A DNA stretch of 64,000 bases from assembly GCF_014621775.1 (NCBI RefSeq), contig NZ_CP061204.1:2500501-2564500 (forward strand), given 5' to 3'. The stretch's first letter is position 1, and each line of letters begins with the position of its first letter. Position numbers and translations under genes: made by a program. The notes under the pieces are model-generated. The model worked only from the letters and a program-made list of their open reading frames with translations, was not told where the DNA came from and made no database searches. This document shows positions 18,832 through 28,276 of the stretch, one piece after another. The DNA comes from Stenotrophomonas sp. 169. GTDB taxonomy: Bacteria; Pseudomonadota; Gammaproteobacteria; Xanthomonadales; Xanthomonadaceae.

Positions 18832-19719
18832 ATGAGTCCCCGCCAGCCCCTTACCGTCGCTCTGATCCAGGAGCGCAACCACGGTGATGCCGCCGCCAAT
18901 CTCGCCGTGATCGAATCCCGTGTCGCTGAAGCCGCAGCCAACGGCGCCAAGCTGGTGCTGCTGCAGGAGCTGCACAATGGCGCGTACTTCTGCCAGCACG
19001 AAAATGTGGACGAATTCGACCTGGCCGAGCCGATTCCGGGCCCCAGCACCGAGCGCTTGGGCAAGCTGGCCAAGCAGCACGGTGTGGTCCTGGTCGCCTC
19101 ACTGTTCGAGCGCCGTGCCGCGGGCCTCTACCACAACACCGCAGTGGTGTTCGAAAAGGACGGCAGCCTGCTGGGCAAATACCGCAAGATGCACATTCCG
19201 GACGATCCGGGCTTCTACGAAAAGTTCTACTTCACCCCGGGCGATCTCGGCTTCACGCCGATCGACACCTCGGTCGGCCGCCTTGGCGTGCTGGTGTGCT
19301 GGGACCAGTGGTATCCGGAAGCGGCCCGCCTGATGGCGCTGGCCGGCGCCGAGCTGCTGCTCTATCCCACCGCCATCGGCTGGGACCCGGATGACCAGCA
19401 GGATGAAAAGGATCGCCAGCGCGATGCGTGGGTGCTCAGTCACCGCGGCCATGCCGTGGCCAATGGCGTGCCGGTGCTCAGCTGCAACCGCGTCGGCCAC
19501 GAACCGTCGCCAATGGGCGCATCGGGCATCCAGTTCTGGGGCAACAGCCACGTGCTGGGGCCGCAGGGTGAGTTCATCGCCGAAGCCGGTGGTGAGGAAA
19601 CGGTGCTGATCTGCGAGGTCGACCTGCAGCGCAGCGAGCACGTGCGCCGCATCTGGCCGTTCCTGCGCGATCGCCGCATCGACGCGTACGGCGACCTGCT
19701 AAAGCGCTACATCGACTGA
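18832..19719 (+). CDS. aguB: N-carbamoylputrescine amidase
   Basis: Hydrolyses N-carbamoylputrescine to putrescine, ammonia and CO2. The 295-residue nitrilase-fold protein shows the Glu-Lys-Cys triad: glutamate in LLQELHNGAYF (about 46), lysine in GKYRKMHIPDD (about 119) and cysteine in LVCWDQWYPEAARL (about 156). It completes the two-step agmatine pathway with aguA upstream. Confidence 0.94.
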   Translation: MSPRQPLTVALIQERNHGDAAANLAVIESRVAEAAANGAKLVLLQELHNGAYFCQHENVDEFDLAEPIPGPSTERLGKLAKQHGVVLVASLFERRAAGLYHNTAVVFEKDGSLLGKYRKMHIPDDPGFYEKFYFTPGDLGFTPIDTSVGRLGVLVCWDQWYPEAARLMALAGAELLLYPTAIGWDPDDQQDEKDRQRDAWVLSHRGHAVANGVPVLSCNRVGHEPSPMGASGIQFWGNSHVLGPQGEFIAEAGGEETVLICEVDLQRSEHVRRIWPFLRDRRIDAYGDLLKRYID

Positions 19720-19740
19720 TCCCTGCCGGAACCTGCGCCC

Positions 19741-20271
19741 ATGGCCGTGCTTATCCGTGATGTCCGCGAGGCTGACATCGCTGCGATCACCGCGATCTAC
19801 GCGGTGGAAGTGACCGATTTCGTCAACACCTACGAGTACGACATCCCCGACGCCGCTGAAATGCAGCGTCGGATGCAGGACATCGTGGCCCGCGGCTTCC
19901 CCTACATCGTCGCCGAGGTTGACGGCGACGTCGCCGGCTACGCCTACGCCAATACCTACCGCACCCGAGTGGCCTATCAGTGGACCGTGGAAAACTCGGT
20001 CTATGTGGATGCGCGCTTCCAGGGCCAGCGCGTAGGGACCACGCTGCTGCAGGCGTTGATCGATGCCTGCACCGCACGCGGTTATCGGCAGATGGTGGCC
20101 GTGATCGGCGAACCCACCAACACCGCCTCCATCAAGTTGCACGAGCGCTTCGGTTTCCATCTGGTCGGTGTCTTCCAGGGGCTGGGGCGCAAGCACGGCC
20201 GCTGGCTCGACACGGTGCAGATGCAGCGCGCGCTCGGCGACGGTACTGACAGCGCACCCACCAATGAGTAA
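19741..20271 (+). CDS. GNAT-family N-acetyltransferase (phosphinothricin-acetyltransferase-like)
   Basis: 176 residues. The start IRDVREADIAAITAIYAVEV and the acetyl-CoA loop QGQRVGTTLLQALIDAC (about residues 98-114) are typical of the Pat/YncA-like branch, and NTASIKLHERFGFHLVGVF is the usual C-terminal motif. Substrate unknown; members act on amino-acid analogues such as phosphinothricin or methionine sulfone. It starts 21 bases after aguB and ends 3 bases before the TraB-like gene, suggesting one transcript. Confidence 0.85.
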   Translation: MAVLIRDVREADIAAITAIYAVEVTDFVNTYEYDIPDAAEMQRRMQDIVARGFPYIVAEVDGDVAGYAYANTYRTRVAYQWTVENSVYVDARFQGQRVGTTLLQALIDACTARGYRQMVAVIGEPTNTASIKLHERFGFHLVGVFQGLGRKHGRWLDTVQMQRALGDGTDSAPTNE

Positions 20272-20274
20272 TGC

Positions 20275-21528
20275 ATGACTGACTCCCTGCCCCGCTCCAG
20301 CGATGTTGCTGATGGCGAAGAACTGTTTGCCGGCCAGCCCGTGCGCATCGTCGTACGCGACGGTGTGCGTTACACGCTGCTGGGCACTGCGCACGTATCG
20401 CACACCAGCGTGGAAGCGGTGGAAAAAGCCATCTACAGCGGGCGCTTCGACGCCGTCGCGGTAGAACTGGATCCGCAGCGCCTGCAGGCACTGACCGAGC
20501 CGGATACGCTGGCCAAGCTGGATCTGGTGGAGGTGATCCGCAAGGGCCGCGTGGCCCTGTTCGCCGCCAACCTCGCGCTGTCGGCGTATCAGCGCCGCCT
20601 GGCCGAGCAGCTCGGCATCGAACCGGGCGCGGAGTTGAAGCGCGCGGTACTGCTGGCGCGTGAGCGCGGGCTGCCCGTGCACCTGATCGACCGCGAGGTC
20701 GGCCTGACCTTCAAGCGCGCGTCGGCGCAGTTGGGCTTTTTCGGCAAGATCAAGCTGATGACCGGCCTGGCGGCCGGCCTGTTCTCGTCCGACGAAGTGG
20801 GCAGTGATGAGATCGAGAAGCTGAAGCAGGGCGACATGCTCGAATCCAGCTTTGGCGAGTTCGCCAAGGAAAGCCCCGCGCTGTACGACACGATCATCGG
20901 CGAGCGCGACCGCTACATGGCAACCCGCCTGCGCGAAGAACGTGCCCTGCAGGGTGTCGAGCCGGCGCAGCGCGAAGTACTGGCGGTGGTCGGTGCCGGC
21001 CATCTAGCCGGTCTGGCCACCTATCTGGAAACCGACAATGAGCCGCCGGTGCCGCTGCGTGCGCAACTGGAATCCGTGGCGAAGAAGCGCAACATTCCGT
21101 GGTTCACCCTGGCCATCCTGGCCATCGTGGCAACCGGCATCGGCGTGGGCTTCTACCGCGGCGGGATGGGCGTGGGCACCGAACTGCTGGCGACCTGGGC
21201 GATGTACACCGGCGGCCTGGCGGGCCTGGGCTGCCTGTTGGCAGGCAGCCACCCGTTGAGCATTCTCACCGCGATCGTGGTGGCCCCGTTCAAGCCGTTC
21301 CGCCTGAGCATTCCCACCGGCGCGTTCGCGGCGCTGGTAGAGACGCGCCTGCGCAAGCCGGCCTACGAAGACTTCCTGAAACTGCGCGACGACGCGCAGA
21401 CGCTGAAGGGCTGGTACCGCAACCGCGTCACCCGCGTGGTGCTGACCTTCATGCTGACCAACCTCGGCAGCATGCTCGGCCTGTGGCTGACCGGGTTCCA
21501 GGTATGGGGCAAGGTCGCCGCGCAGTAA
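20275..21528 (+). CDS. TraB/PrgY-family membrane protein
   Basis: 417 residues. The N-terminal TraB domain has the conserved LLGTAHVSHTSV motif (residues 35-46), AVAVELDPQRLQAL (about 61-74) and a C-terminal GAGHLAGL motif (about 240). The last 140 residues hold three to four hydrophobic segments. Members occur in bacteria to plants; Enterococcus PrgY limits pheromone activity, but the biochemical function is unsettled. It ends 12 bases before a tandem SMAG array. Confidence 0.8.
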   Translation: MTDSLPRSSDVADGEELFAGQPVRIVVRDGVRYTLLGTAHVSHTSVEAVEKAIYSGRFDAVAVELDPQRLQALTEPDTLAKLDLVEVIRKGRVALFAANLALSAYQRRLAEQLGIEPGAELKRAVLLARERGLPVHLIDREVGLTFKRASAQLGFFGKIKLMTGLAAGLFSSDEVGSDEIEKLKQGDMLESSFGEFAKESPALYDTIIGERDRYMATRLREERALQGVEPAQREVLAVVGAGHLAGLATYLETDNEPPVPLRAQLESVAKKRNIPWFTLAILAIVATGIGVGFYRGGMGVGTELLATWAMYTGGLAGLGCLLAGSHPLSILTAIVVAPFKPFRLSIPTGAFAALVETRLRKPAYEDFLKLRDDAQTLKGWYRNRVTRVVLTFMLTNLGSMLGLWLTGFQVWGKVAAQ

Positions 21529-21540
21529 CGGCGGACTGCG

Positions 21541-21687
21541 GTAGCGCCGACCCATGGTCGGCGAGCGCAGCGGCGCCCTTCGCGTAAACCCCGCCGAGAA
21601 ACGAGGCCGCCCGGTAGCGCCGACCCACGGTCGGCGAGCGCAGCGGCGCCTTTCGCGTAAACCCCGCCGAGCATGGCTCGGCGCTAC
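21541..21687. repeat. SMAG array: two direct and one inverted GTAG palindromes
   Basis: GTAG palindromes start at 21541 and 21614 on the plus strand. A third, on the minus strand, has its CTAC end at 21684-21687. The spacer CAGCGGCGCC-TTTCGCGTAA is repeated. The array lies between convergent genes, and the TAG stop of the RND pump is the GTAG end of the third element. Confidence 0.8.
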
Positions 21688-24600
21688 TGCAGCGCTGGGG
21701 CCTCCACGCCGCGCCCGCGCGCCCTGCGGATCAACTGGCCGGCTGCGCTGCGCGCATCGTCCAGCACCGCGTAGATCGTCGGCAGGAACAACAGGCTGAC
21801 CACAGTGGAGAACGCCAGCCCACCGGCAATCGCACGGGCCATCGGGTAGTACGGCGGGCCGTCGCCGAACATCTGCGTGTCGGTCAGCGAGATCGGCACC
21901 ATCGCCAGGATCGCCGTGCCCATCGTCATCATGATCGGGCGCAGCCGCTCGCGTGATCCTTCCACCAATGCCTGCGTACGCCCCATGCCGTTCCGGCGCA
22001 GGTTGTTGATGTGCTCGATCATCACGATGCCGTTGTTCACCACCACCCCCATCAGCACCAGAATGCCGATGAAGGACATGATGCCGAACGACGTGCCGGT
22101 CAGCCAGAACAGCCAGAACACGCCGAAGATCGAGAACAGCACACCGCTCATGATCGCAGCCGGGAACAACAGCGATTCGAACACCGCCGCCATCACCACG
22201 TAGATCATCACCAACGCGATCACCAGATTGAACAGCATCTGCTGCATGGCCTCGTCGTCGTTGCCGAAGTCGCCGCCATCGAAGCTGAAGCTGTAGCCCG
22301 CCGGGAAGTTCATCGGCTTCAGAACGGCTTCGATCGCCTTCCGACCATCGGGTGCGGTGATCTTTTCAGCAAGGTTGGCCTTGATGGTCAACGTCGTCTG
22401 TCGGTTGGTCCGACCGATCTGCGTGGCCGATGACACGATATCCACCGACACCAGACTCAGCAGCGGCACGGTGCGGCCATCGCCCGTGCGTACGCTGAAG
22501 CCGGCAAGGTCTTCAGGCGTGCTCTTCTCGGCACCGGCGAAACGGACCCACACCGGCACCTCGTTGTCACCGCGTCGGAACTCCCGCATGGGCGCGCCAC
22601 GCAGCGCCAGGCCCACGAAACTGGCGACCTGCTCGGCGTTGAAGCCGAACGCCGAGGCGCGCTCGCGGTCAACGCGGATCGCCAGTTCGCTGCCCTTCTC
22701 CCCGTTGTCGATGCGCACATCGCGCAGTTCCTTGCGCTGGGCCAGCAGCGGCAGCACTTCCTCGCCGATCTCCTGCAGCATCGAACTGGAATCACCGACC
22801 AGCTGCACCTGCACGCCGCTGTTGCTGCTGCCGGAATCACCGCCCTGGTTGCCGACGAAGTAGTCGGCCCGCGCGGATTTCGGCAGCCCCTTGCGCATTT
22901 CTTCCTGGATCGCCTTCAGACCACCCGCGTGCGCCTCGTCGACTGTAACGATGGTCGAGCTGCCCTCTTCCTCGCTGTACCAGGAATACACCTGGGTGAT
23001 GTGCAACCGCTCGCGGTTGGCGTCCAGCCAGTCCTCCACGCGCTTCACTTCATCGGACATCTGCCGGTAGGTGTAGGCGCTCTTCCACATGTAGCCGATG
23101 AACACGTCCTTGCCGCCTTCGCCGCCGAACATGTCCACCTTGGTCAGCTTCATCGGCACCAGGCTGACCAGCACCACCAGCAGGATGCCCAGCAGGCTCC
23201 AGCCACGGTGGCGAAGCGTCCAGTCCAGCAGCACGGCATAGCGGTCCTGCAGGCGCGCGATGACGCCCGTTCTGGAATGCAGCAGCTTGGGCGTATCCAT
23301 GCGCGCGGACAGCATCGGGATCAGGCTCACCGCCACCAGCCACGATGCCAGCAGGGACACCGAGATGGTGATCGCGATCTGCGACATGAAGATGCTGATG
23401 TTGTTGGTCTCACCGAACAGGTTCGGCAGGAACACGATGCAGTGGCACAGGGTGCCGGCGCTGAGCGCGATGGCCACGTTTCGGGTGCCGATGATAGACG
23501 CCAGCCGCGGCTGGTCGGGTATCCGTTCGCGCTCCTGGTAGATGCTTTCCACCACCACCACGGCGTTGTCGACCAGCATGCCGACCGCCAGCAGCAGCCC
23601 CATCATGGTCAGGATGTTCAGCGTCACCCCGACGAAATACATGAAGCCCAGGGTGATGATGAAACAGATAGGGATGGCCAGGGTCACCATCAGGGTGGAC
23701 GGCCAGTGGCGCAGGAAGAAGAACAGCACGGTCACCGACAGGATCAGGCCCACTGCACCGGCTTCGGCCAGTTCCAGCAGCGACGAGGTCACCGTCTTGC
23801 CCTGGTTGTCGATGACTTTGATCTGTACGTCGCGCATGCTTGGCTGCGCGCGGATCGCTTCCACTTCGGCCAGTGCAGCGCGCGACACCTCCACCAGGTT
23901 CGCACTGCGTTCCTTGAATACATCCAGGCCGATGGCCGGGTTGCCATCCAGCCGGCGGCCGTAGCTCATCCGCGTGGGCTTCAGGCGCACCTCGGCGATG
24001 TCACCCAGCCGCAGTCCCTTGGCATTGATCACCAGGTCGCGCATCTCCTGCAGGTCGGTGATTTCGCCTACCGGCTGCACGCGCACGCGCTGGCCGTTGT
24101 CATCGATCTGCCCCGCCGACAGCGAGAAATTCAGGGTCCGCAGACGGTCGCTGAGGTCGTTGATGCTCAGCCCATGCGCGTTGAGGCGGTTCGGGTCGAT
24201 GGCGATCTCGACCTCATTCGGTGGCGCACCGGAAATGTTCACCCGGGCCACGCCGGGAATGCGTTCCAGCCGCCGCTTGAACTCGCGGTCCAGCATGTCA
24301 TACGCACCGGTCAGGTCGGTGTCGCTGGCAAGCCGCACCTTGAGCACCGGTTCGTCACTGCTGGACCACTTGAACACGTTGTAGCGCTGCAGGTCATCGG
24401 GCAGGTCGCTGCGGATGGCATCGATGCGTTCGCGCGCGTCGGACGCGGCGATGGCGATGTCACGGTCCCAGTCACTGAACTCGATGAAGATGCTGGCCCC
24501 TTCCGATGTCGCCGAAGAGCGCATCCGCTTGATCCCGGTCATCGTGGCCAGGCTTTCCTCCACCGGCCGGATCACCGTGCGTTCGACTTCTTCCGGCGTG

Positions 24601-24761
24601 GAGCCCGCGTACGGCACCTGCACGAACAGGAACGGTGCGGTGATGTCCGGCAGCGCTTCCAGCGGCAGCCGGAACGAGGCGATCAGGCCCACCACCACCA
24701 GCGACACGAAACACATGATGGTGGTGACCGGGCGGCGGATGGAGAACTCGGCAATGCTCAT
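21684..24761 (-). CDS. RND efflux transporter permease (second pump of a pair)
   Basis: 1025-residue inner-membrane proton antiporter of the hydrophobe/amphiphile efflux type. It begins MSIAEFSIRRPVTTIMCFVS and has the RND layout: TM1, a large periplasmic porter domain, TM2-6, TM7, a second porter domain, TM8-12. The TM4 proton-relay aspartates are visible in GMLVDNAVVVVESIYQE (about residue 405). Its start codon overlaps the stop of the upstream pump (ATGA). Together with the adaptor and first pump it forms a two-pump operon like mdtABC; no outer-membrane channel gene is adjacent. Confidence 0.9.
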   Translation of the reverse strand: MSIAEFSIRRPVTTIMCFVSLVVVGLIASFRLPLEALPDITAPFLFVQVPYAGSTPEEVERTVIRPVEESLATMTGIKRMRSSATSEGASIFIEFSDWDRDIAIAASDARERIDAIRSDLPDDLQRYNVFKWSSSDEPVLKVRLASDTDLTGAYDMLDREFKRRLERIPGVARVNISGAPPNEVEIAIDPNRLNAHGLSINDLSDRLRTLNFSLSAGQIDDNGQRVRVQPVGEITDLQEMRDLVINAKGLRLGDIAEVRLKPTRMSYGRRLDGNPAIGLDVFKERSANLVEVSRAALAEVEAIRAQPSMRDVQIKVIDNQGKTVTSSLLELAEAGAVGLILSVTVLFFFLRHWPSTLMVTLAIPICFIITLGFMYFVGVTLNILTMMGLLLAVGMLVDNAVVVVESIYQERERIPDQPRLASIIGTRNVAIALSAGTLCHCIVFLPNLFGETNNISIFMSQIAITISVSLLASWLVAVSLIPMLSARMDTPKLLHSRTGVIARLQDRYAVLLDWTLRHRGWSLLGILLVVLVSLVPMKLTKVDMFGGEGGKDVFIGYMWKSAYTYRQMSDEVKRVEDWLDANRERLHITQVYSWYSEEEGSSTIVTVDEAHAGGLKAIQEEMRKGLPKSARADYFVGNQGGDSGSSNSGVQVQLVGDSSSMLQEIGEEVLPLLAQRKELRDVRIDNGEKGSELAIRVDRERASAFGFNAEQVASFVGLALRGAPMREFRRGDNEVPVWVRFAGAEKSTPEDLAGFSVRTGDGRTVPLLSLVSVDIVSSATQIGRTNRQTTLTIKANLAEKITAPDGRKAIEAVLKPMNFPAGYSFSFDGGDFGNDDEAMQQMLFNLVIALVMIYVVMAAVFESLLFPAAIMSGVLFSIFGVFWLFWLTGTSFGIMSFIGILVLMGVVVNNGIVMIEHINNLRRNGMGRTQALVEGSRERLRPIMMTMGTAILAMVPISLTDTQMFGDGPPYYPMARAIAGGLAFSTVVSLLFLPTIYAVLDDARSAAGQLIRRARGRGVEAPALQ

Positions 24762-27700
24762 GCCGCGCGCTCCGGGTGACCTTCGACGGCGGACCCGTAC
24801 GCCAGTTTGCGGCCGCGCTCACGGTAGTAGGCATCGCCCTTGCGGTCCATCAGGTCGTACACCACCGGGATCACCAGCAAGGTCAGCAGCGTGGACACCA
24901 GCAGGCCGCCGATCACGGTGATCGCCATCGGCGCGCGCACTTCGGCCCCCTCGCCCATCGCCACAGCCAGCGGCAGGAAGCCGAACAAGGTGCACAGCGT
25001 GGTCATGATGATCGGACGCAGGCGCGAGCGAGCGCCTTCCACCAGCGCCTCGTGCTTGGCTACGCCGGCTTCGCGCAGCTGGTTGACCTTGTCGATCAGG
25101 ATGATCGCGTTCTTGGTCACCAGCCCCACCAGCAGGATCAACCCGATGAACACCACCACCGAGATCGGTTTGCCACTCAACAGCAGTGCCAGCACCGCAC
25201 CGACCAGGGCCAGCGGGATGGTGAACAGGATGACGAAGGGATGCAGCAGGGATTCGAACTGCGAGGCCATCACCAGGTACACCAGGAAGATCGCCAGCCC
25301 GAAGGCGAAGATCAGCGAGCGTGCGGACTCTTCCAGCTCTTCGCCCTGGCCCCCGATGTGCATGCCCACCGCAGCGCCCAGCGGCTGCTCGGCGACCATC
25401 GCCTGCACTTCGCGCATCGCCGCGCCCAGGTCGATGTCGCGCAGGTTGGCCGACACCACCGCCACCCGCGTCTGGTCAGCGCGATGGATCTCGCTCGGCC
25501 CGGTGGTGGCCACCACTTCGGCCACGGCATCCAGGGTCACCGGTCGGGTACTGCCCGGATTGACGATCAGCCGGCGGATGCTGTCCACGCTGGCCCGGTC
25601 GCCTTCCTGGGCCCGCACCAGCACGTCGATCTTGCGGTCACGGAAGCTGTAGCGCGTCGCCACGTCACCGCGCACCTTCTTGACCACCACATCGGCGATC
25701 TGCCGTGTGGTCAGCCCTAGTGCACCGGCACGTTCCTGGTCGAAGCGGATCTGGATTTCCGGGAAGCCTTCTTCCACCGTGGATTTGACGTCAGCGTAGT
25801 GCGCGTTGTTGCGCAGCATCGCCGCCAGCCGTTGACCGGCCAGCTCCAGCGAGGCCATGTCCTGCCCACGCAGTTCGATTTCCAGCGGCGTGGAGAAGCT
25901 GAACAATGCCGGCCGCGCGAAGTCCACCTGCACCCCCGGGTGCGTGGCCATGGTTGCGCGCAGCCGATCGCTGATCGCCGCTTCGCTGCGTGCGTTGCCG
26001 CCGCCTTCCATCACCACGGTCAGCTTGCCGATGTTCTCGCCACTTTCGGTCGGACTGGCATCCAGCCGCGTGCCCGCGCCGCTCACACCGTACAGCGAGG
26101 CGATGCCTTCACCGGCCGGTTGCTTGCCGTCGCCGTGGGTCAGCTGCAGTTCGCGCACCAGGGCATCGGTCTGCTTCAGCGGGGTGCCGGCCGGCAGCTT
26201 GACCGTCATTTCAAAGCGATCCTGCGCCAGTTGCGGAATCAGGTCCGCACCCAGCATCGGCACCAGCGCCATCGTGGCAACGAATGCCAGCGCGGCCAGC
26301 CCGAGCACCTTGCCCGGATGGGCCAAGGCATTGGGCAGCAGGCGCAGGTAACCGCGCTCCGCACCCGCATAGGGCTTCATCGCGACGTCGCTGGCTTTGC
26401 GCATCACCGGGCCGACCACGGCCACGATGCCGCGCCACACCCGCACCACCAGCCAGGCCGCGCCGAAGAAGGTGTACCGGATACCGGCCATGGCCCCCCG
26501 CCGGCCGCCCGCTACCGGCTTCAGCCAGCGGTTCTGCGGACGCCATGCGTCGGTCGCCGGTTCTTCCGGGAATGCCAGCGGAGGACGTCCTTTCAGCGAG
26601 CTCAGCATCGGAATCAGGGTCATCGACACCAGCAGCGAGATCGCGATGGCGATCGCCACGGTCAGCGCCTGGTCGCGGAACAGCTGGCCGGCGATGCCAT
26701 CGACGAACACCAGCGGCAGGAAAACGGCGATGGTGGTCAGGGTGGACGCTACGACCGCCATGCTGACTTCGCGGGTACCGGCAATGGCCGCCTGCAGCAC
26801 CCCCAGCCCGCGTTCGCGTGCCTTGGCGATGCTTTCCAGCACCACAATGGAGTCATCGACCACCAACCCGGTCGCCAGTGCCAGGCCGCCCAGCGACATC
26901 ACGTTCAAGCTCAGGCCCAACTGGCCCATGAAGAAGAACGTGGTGATGATCGAGACCGGCAGCGACAGGCTGATCACGAAGGTGCTCCAGCCGTCACGCA
27001 GGAACAGGAAAATGATCAGGATCGCCAGCAGGCCGCCGATCACCGCGTCTTTCTTGACGTCGCTGATCGCGTGCTCGATGAAGCGCGACTGGTCTTCGAT
27101 GGTGGTCAGTTCGGCATCGGCCGGGAAGGTGGTCTTGATCTGCTCCAGCCGCGCGCGCAGCGCTTCGGCCGTGGTCACGGTGTTGGCGTCGCCTTCCTTG
27201 TAGATCGCCAGCTCCACCGCTTCCTTGCCGCCGAGGCGGATGATCGCTTCGCGCTCCTTGTAGCCCTGGCGCACGGTTGCGACGTCCTTCAACCGCACCG
27301 GCACACCGTTGGCCACCACGCTGGAACTGCCGCCGGATGCACTCTGCGCCGCCGATGCCGCCGACATCGCCGCATCCGAGCCGGTGGCCGCTGCGATCGC
27401 GAACATCTGCGCCATCGCCGAGGCGGCAGCGCTGCCGTTGGACGACTGGCTGGTGATCAACAGGTTGCGGATTTCTTCGAGGTCGGCGAACTGGTTCACC
27501 GTCCGCACCAGGAAGCGCTGCGACCCCTCTTCCAGACGCCCGCCGGAGATGTTGACGTTCTCCTCCTTCAGCCGCTGGATGACCGTGTCGATCGGCAGGT
27601 TCAACTGCGCCAGTTTCTGCTGGTCGATGTCCACCTGGATCTCATCTTCCAGGCCGCCACCGACCTTCACCGCGGCCACGCCAGCCACCGGCTCCAGCTT

Positions 27701-28276
27701 CTTCTTCAGGTCTTCGTCGGCGTAGCGACGCAGGCCGGTCAACTCACGGATCGCCTCGGCATCGCTGGCCGGTGCTTCCTTGCTGGATATCACCAGGCGC
27801 ATGATCGGTTCGGTCGACGGATTGAAGCGCAGCAGCACCGGGGCCTTGGCCTCCAGTGGCAGGTTCAGCGCTTCCATCTTGTCGCGCACTTCCAGGCTGG
27901 CCTGGTCCATGTTGGTGCCCCACGCAAACTCCAGCACCACATCGCTCTGGCCGGTGCGCGAAATGGACTTCAGCTTGCGCAGGTTCTTGACCACCCCGAC
28001 CGCTTCTTCCACGGGCTCGGAGATCAGGGTTTCGATTTCAGACGGCGCCGCGCCGGTGTACTCGGTGCGCACGGTCAACGTGGGATAGCTGAGGTCCGGC
28101 AGCAGATTCACCTTCAGGCTGCCCAAGGCGATCAACCCGAACAGGATCAGGGTGACCGTGCACATGGCGATGGTCACCCGGCGACGCGTGGCGAACTCCA
28201 CCAGGCCGCCGCCCATGCTGCCGGGGCCGTGACCCTCGTGGGGGTCGCGACCGTGGTCGTTACCGGCCGATGTCAT
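24758..28276 (-). CDS. RND efflux transporter permease (first pump of a pair), with extra segments
   Basis: 1172 residues from the chosen ATG, which overlaps the adaptor stop (ATGA); an upstream in-frame extension of 52 codons lies inside the adaptor gene and is rejected. RND features: RRRVTIAMCTVTL at TM1, LATGLVVDDSIVVLESIAKARE for TM4, and a C-terminal half with LLVGLVTKNAIILIDKVNQLRE. It is about 120-150 residues longer than most family members, due to a His/Gly-rich N-terminus, an Ala/Ser-rich stretch near residues 273-322 and an added segment near 565-650. Substrates unknown. Confidence 0.88.
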   Translation of the reverse strand: MTSAGNDHGRDPHEGHGPGSMGGGLVEFATRRRVTIAMCTVTLILFGLIALGSLKVNLLPDLSYPTLTVRTEYTGAAPSEIETLISEPVEEAVGVVKNLRKLKSISRTGQSDVVLEFAWGTNMDQASLEVRDKMEALNLPLEAKAPVLLRFNPSTEPIMRLVISSKEAPASDAEAIRELTGLRRYADEDLKKKLEPVAGVAAVKVGGGLEDEIQVDIDQQKLAQLNLPIDTVIQRLKEENVNISGGRLEEGSQRFLVRTVNQFADLEEIRNLLITSQSSNGSAAASAMAQMFAIAAATGSDAAMSAASAAQSASGGSSSVVANGVPVRLKDVATVRQGYKEREAIIRLGGKEAVELAIYKEGDANTVTTAEALRARLEQIKTTFPADAELTTIEDQSRFIEHAISDVKKDAVIGGLLAILIIFLFLRDGWSTFVISLSLPVSIITTFFFMGQLGLSLNVMSLGGLALATGLVVDDSIVVLESIAKARERGLGVLQAAIAGTREVSMAVVASTLTTIAVFLPLVFVDGIAGQLFRDQALTVAIAIAISLLVSMTLIPMLSSLKGRPPLAFPEEPATDAWRPQNRWLKPVAGGRRGAMAGIRYTFFGAAWLVVRVWRGIVAVVGPVMRKASDVAMKPYAGAERGYLRLLPNALAHPGKVLGLAALAFVATMALVPMLGADLIPQLAQDRFEMTVKLPAGTPLKQTDALVRELQLTHGDGKQPAGEGIASLYGVSGAGTRLDASPTESGENIGKLTVVMEGGGNARSEAAISDRLRATMATHPGVQVDFARPALFSFSTPLEIELRGQDMASLELAGQRLAAMLRNNAHYADVKSTVEEGFPEIQIRFDQERAGALGLTTRQIADVVVKKVRGDVATRYSFRDRKIDVLVRAQEGDRASVDSIRRLIVNPGSTRPVTLDAVAEVVATTGPSEIHRADQTRVAVVSANLRDIDLGAAMREVQAMVAEQPLGAAVGMHIGGQGEELEESARSLIFAFGLAIFLVYLVMASQFESLLHPFVILFTIPLALVGAVLALLLSGKPISVVVFIGLILLVGLVTKNAIILIDKVNQLREAGVAKHEALVEGARSRLRPIIMTTLCTLFGFLPLAVAMGEGAEVRAPMAITVIGGLLVSTLLTLLVIPVVYDLMDRKGDAYYRERGRKLAYGSAVEGHPERAA

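Noticed and set aside
21541..21687. Insertion sequence remnant between the TraB-like gene and the RND pump
   Set aside because: The repeats are short GTAG palindromes of the SMAG type; no transposase fragment or target duplication is seen.
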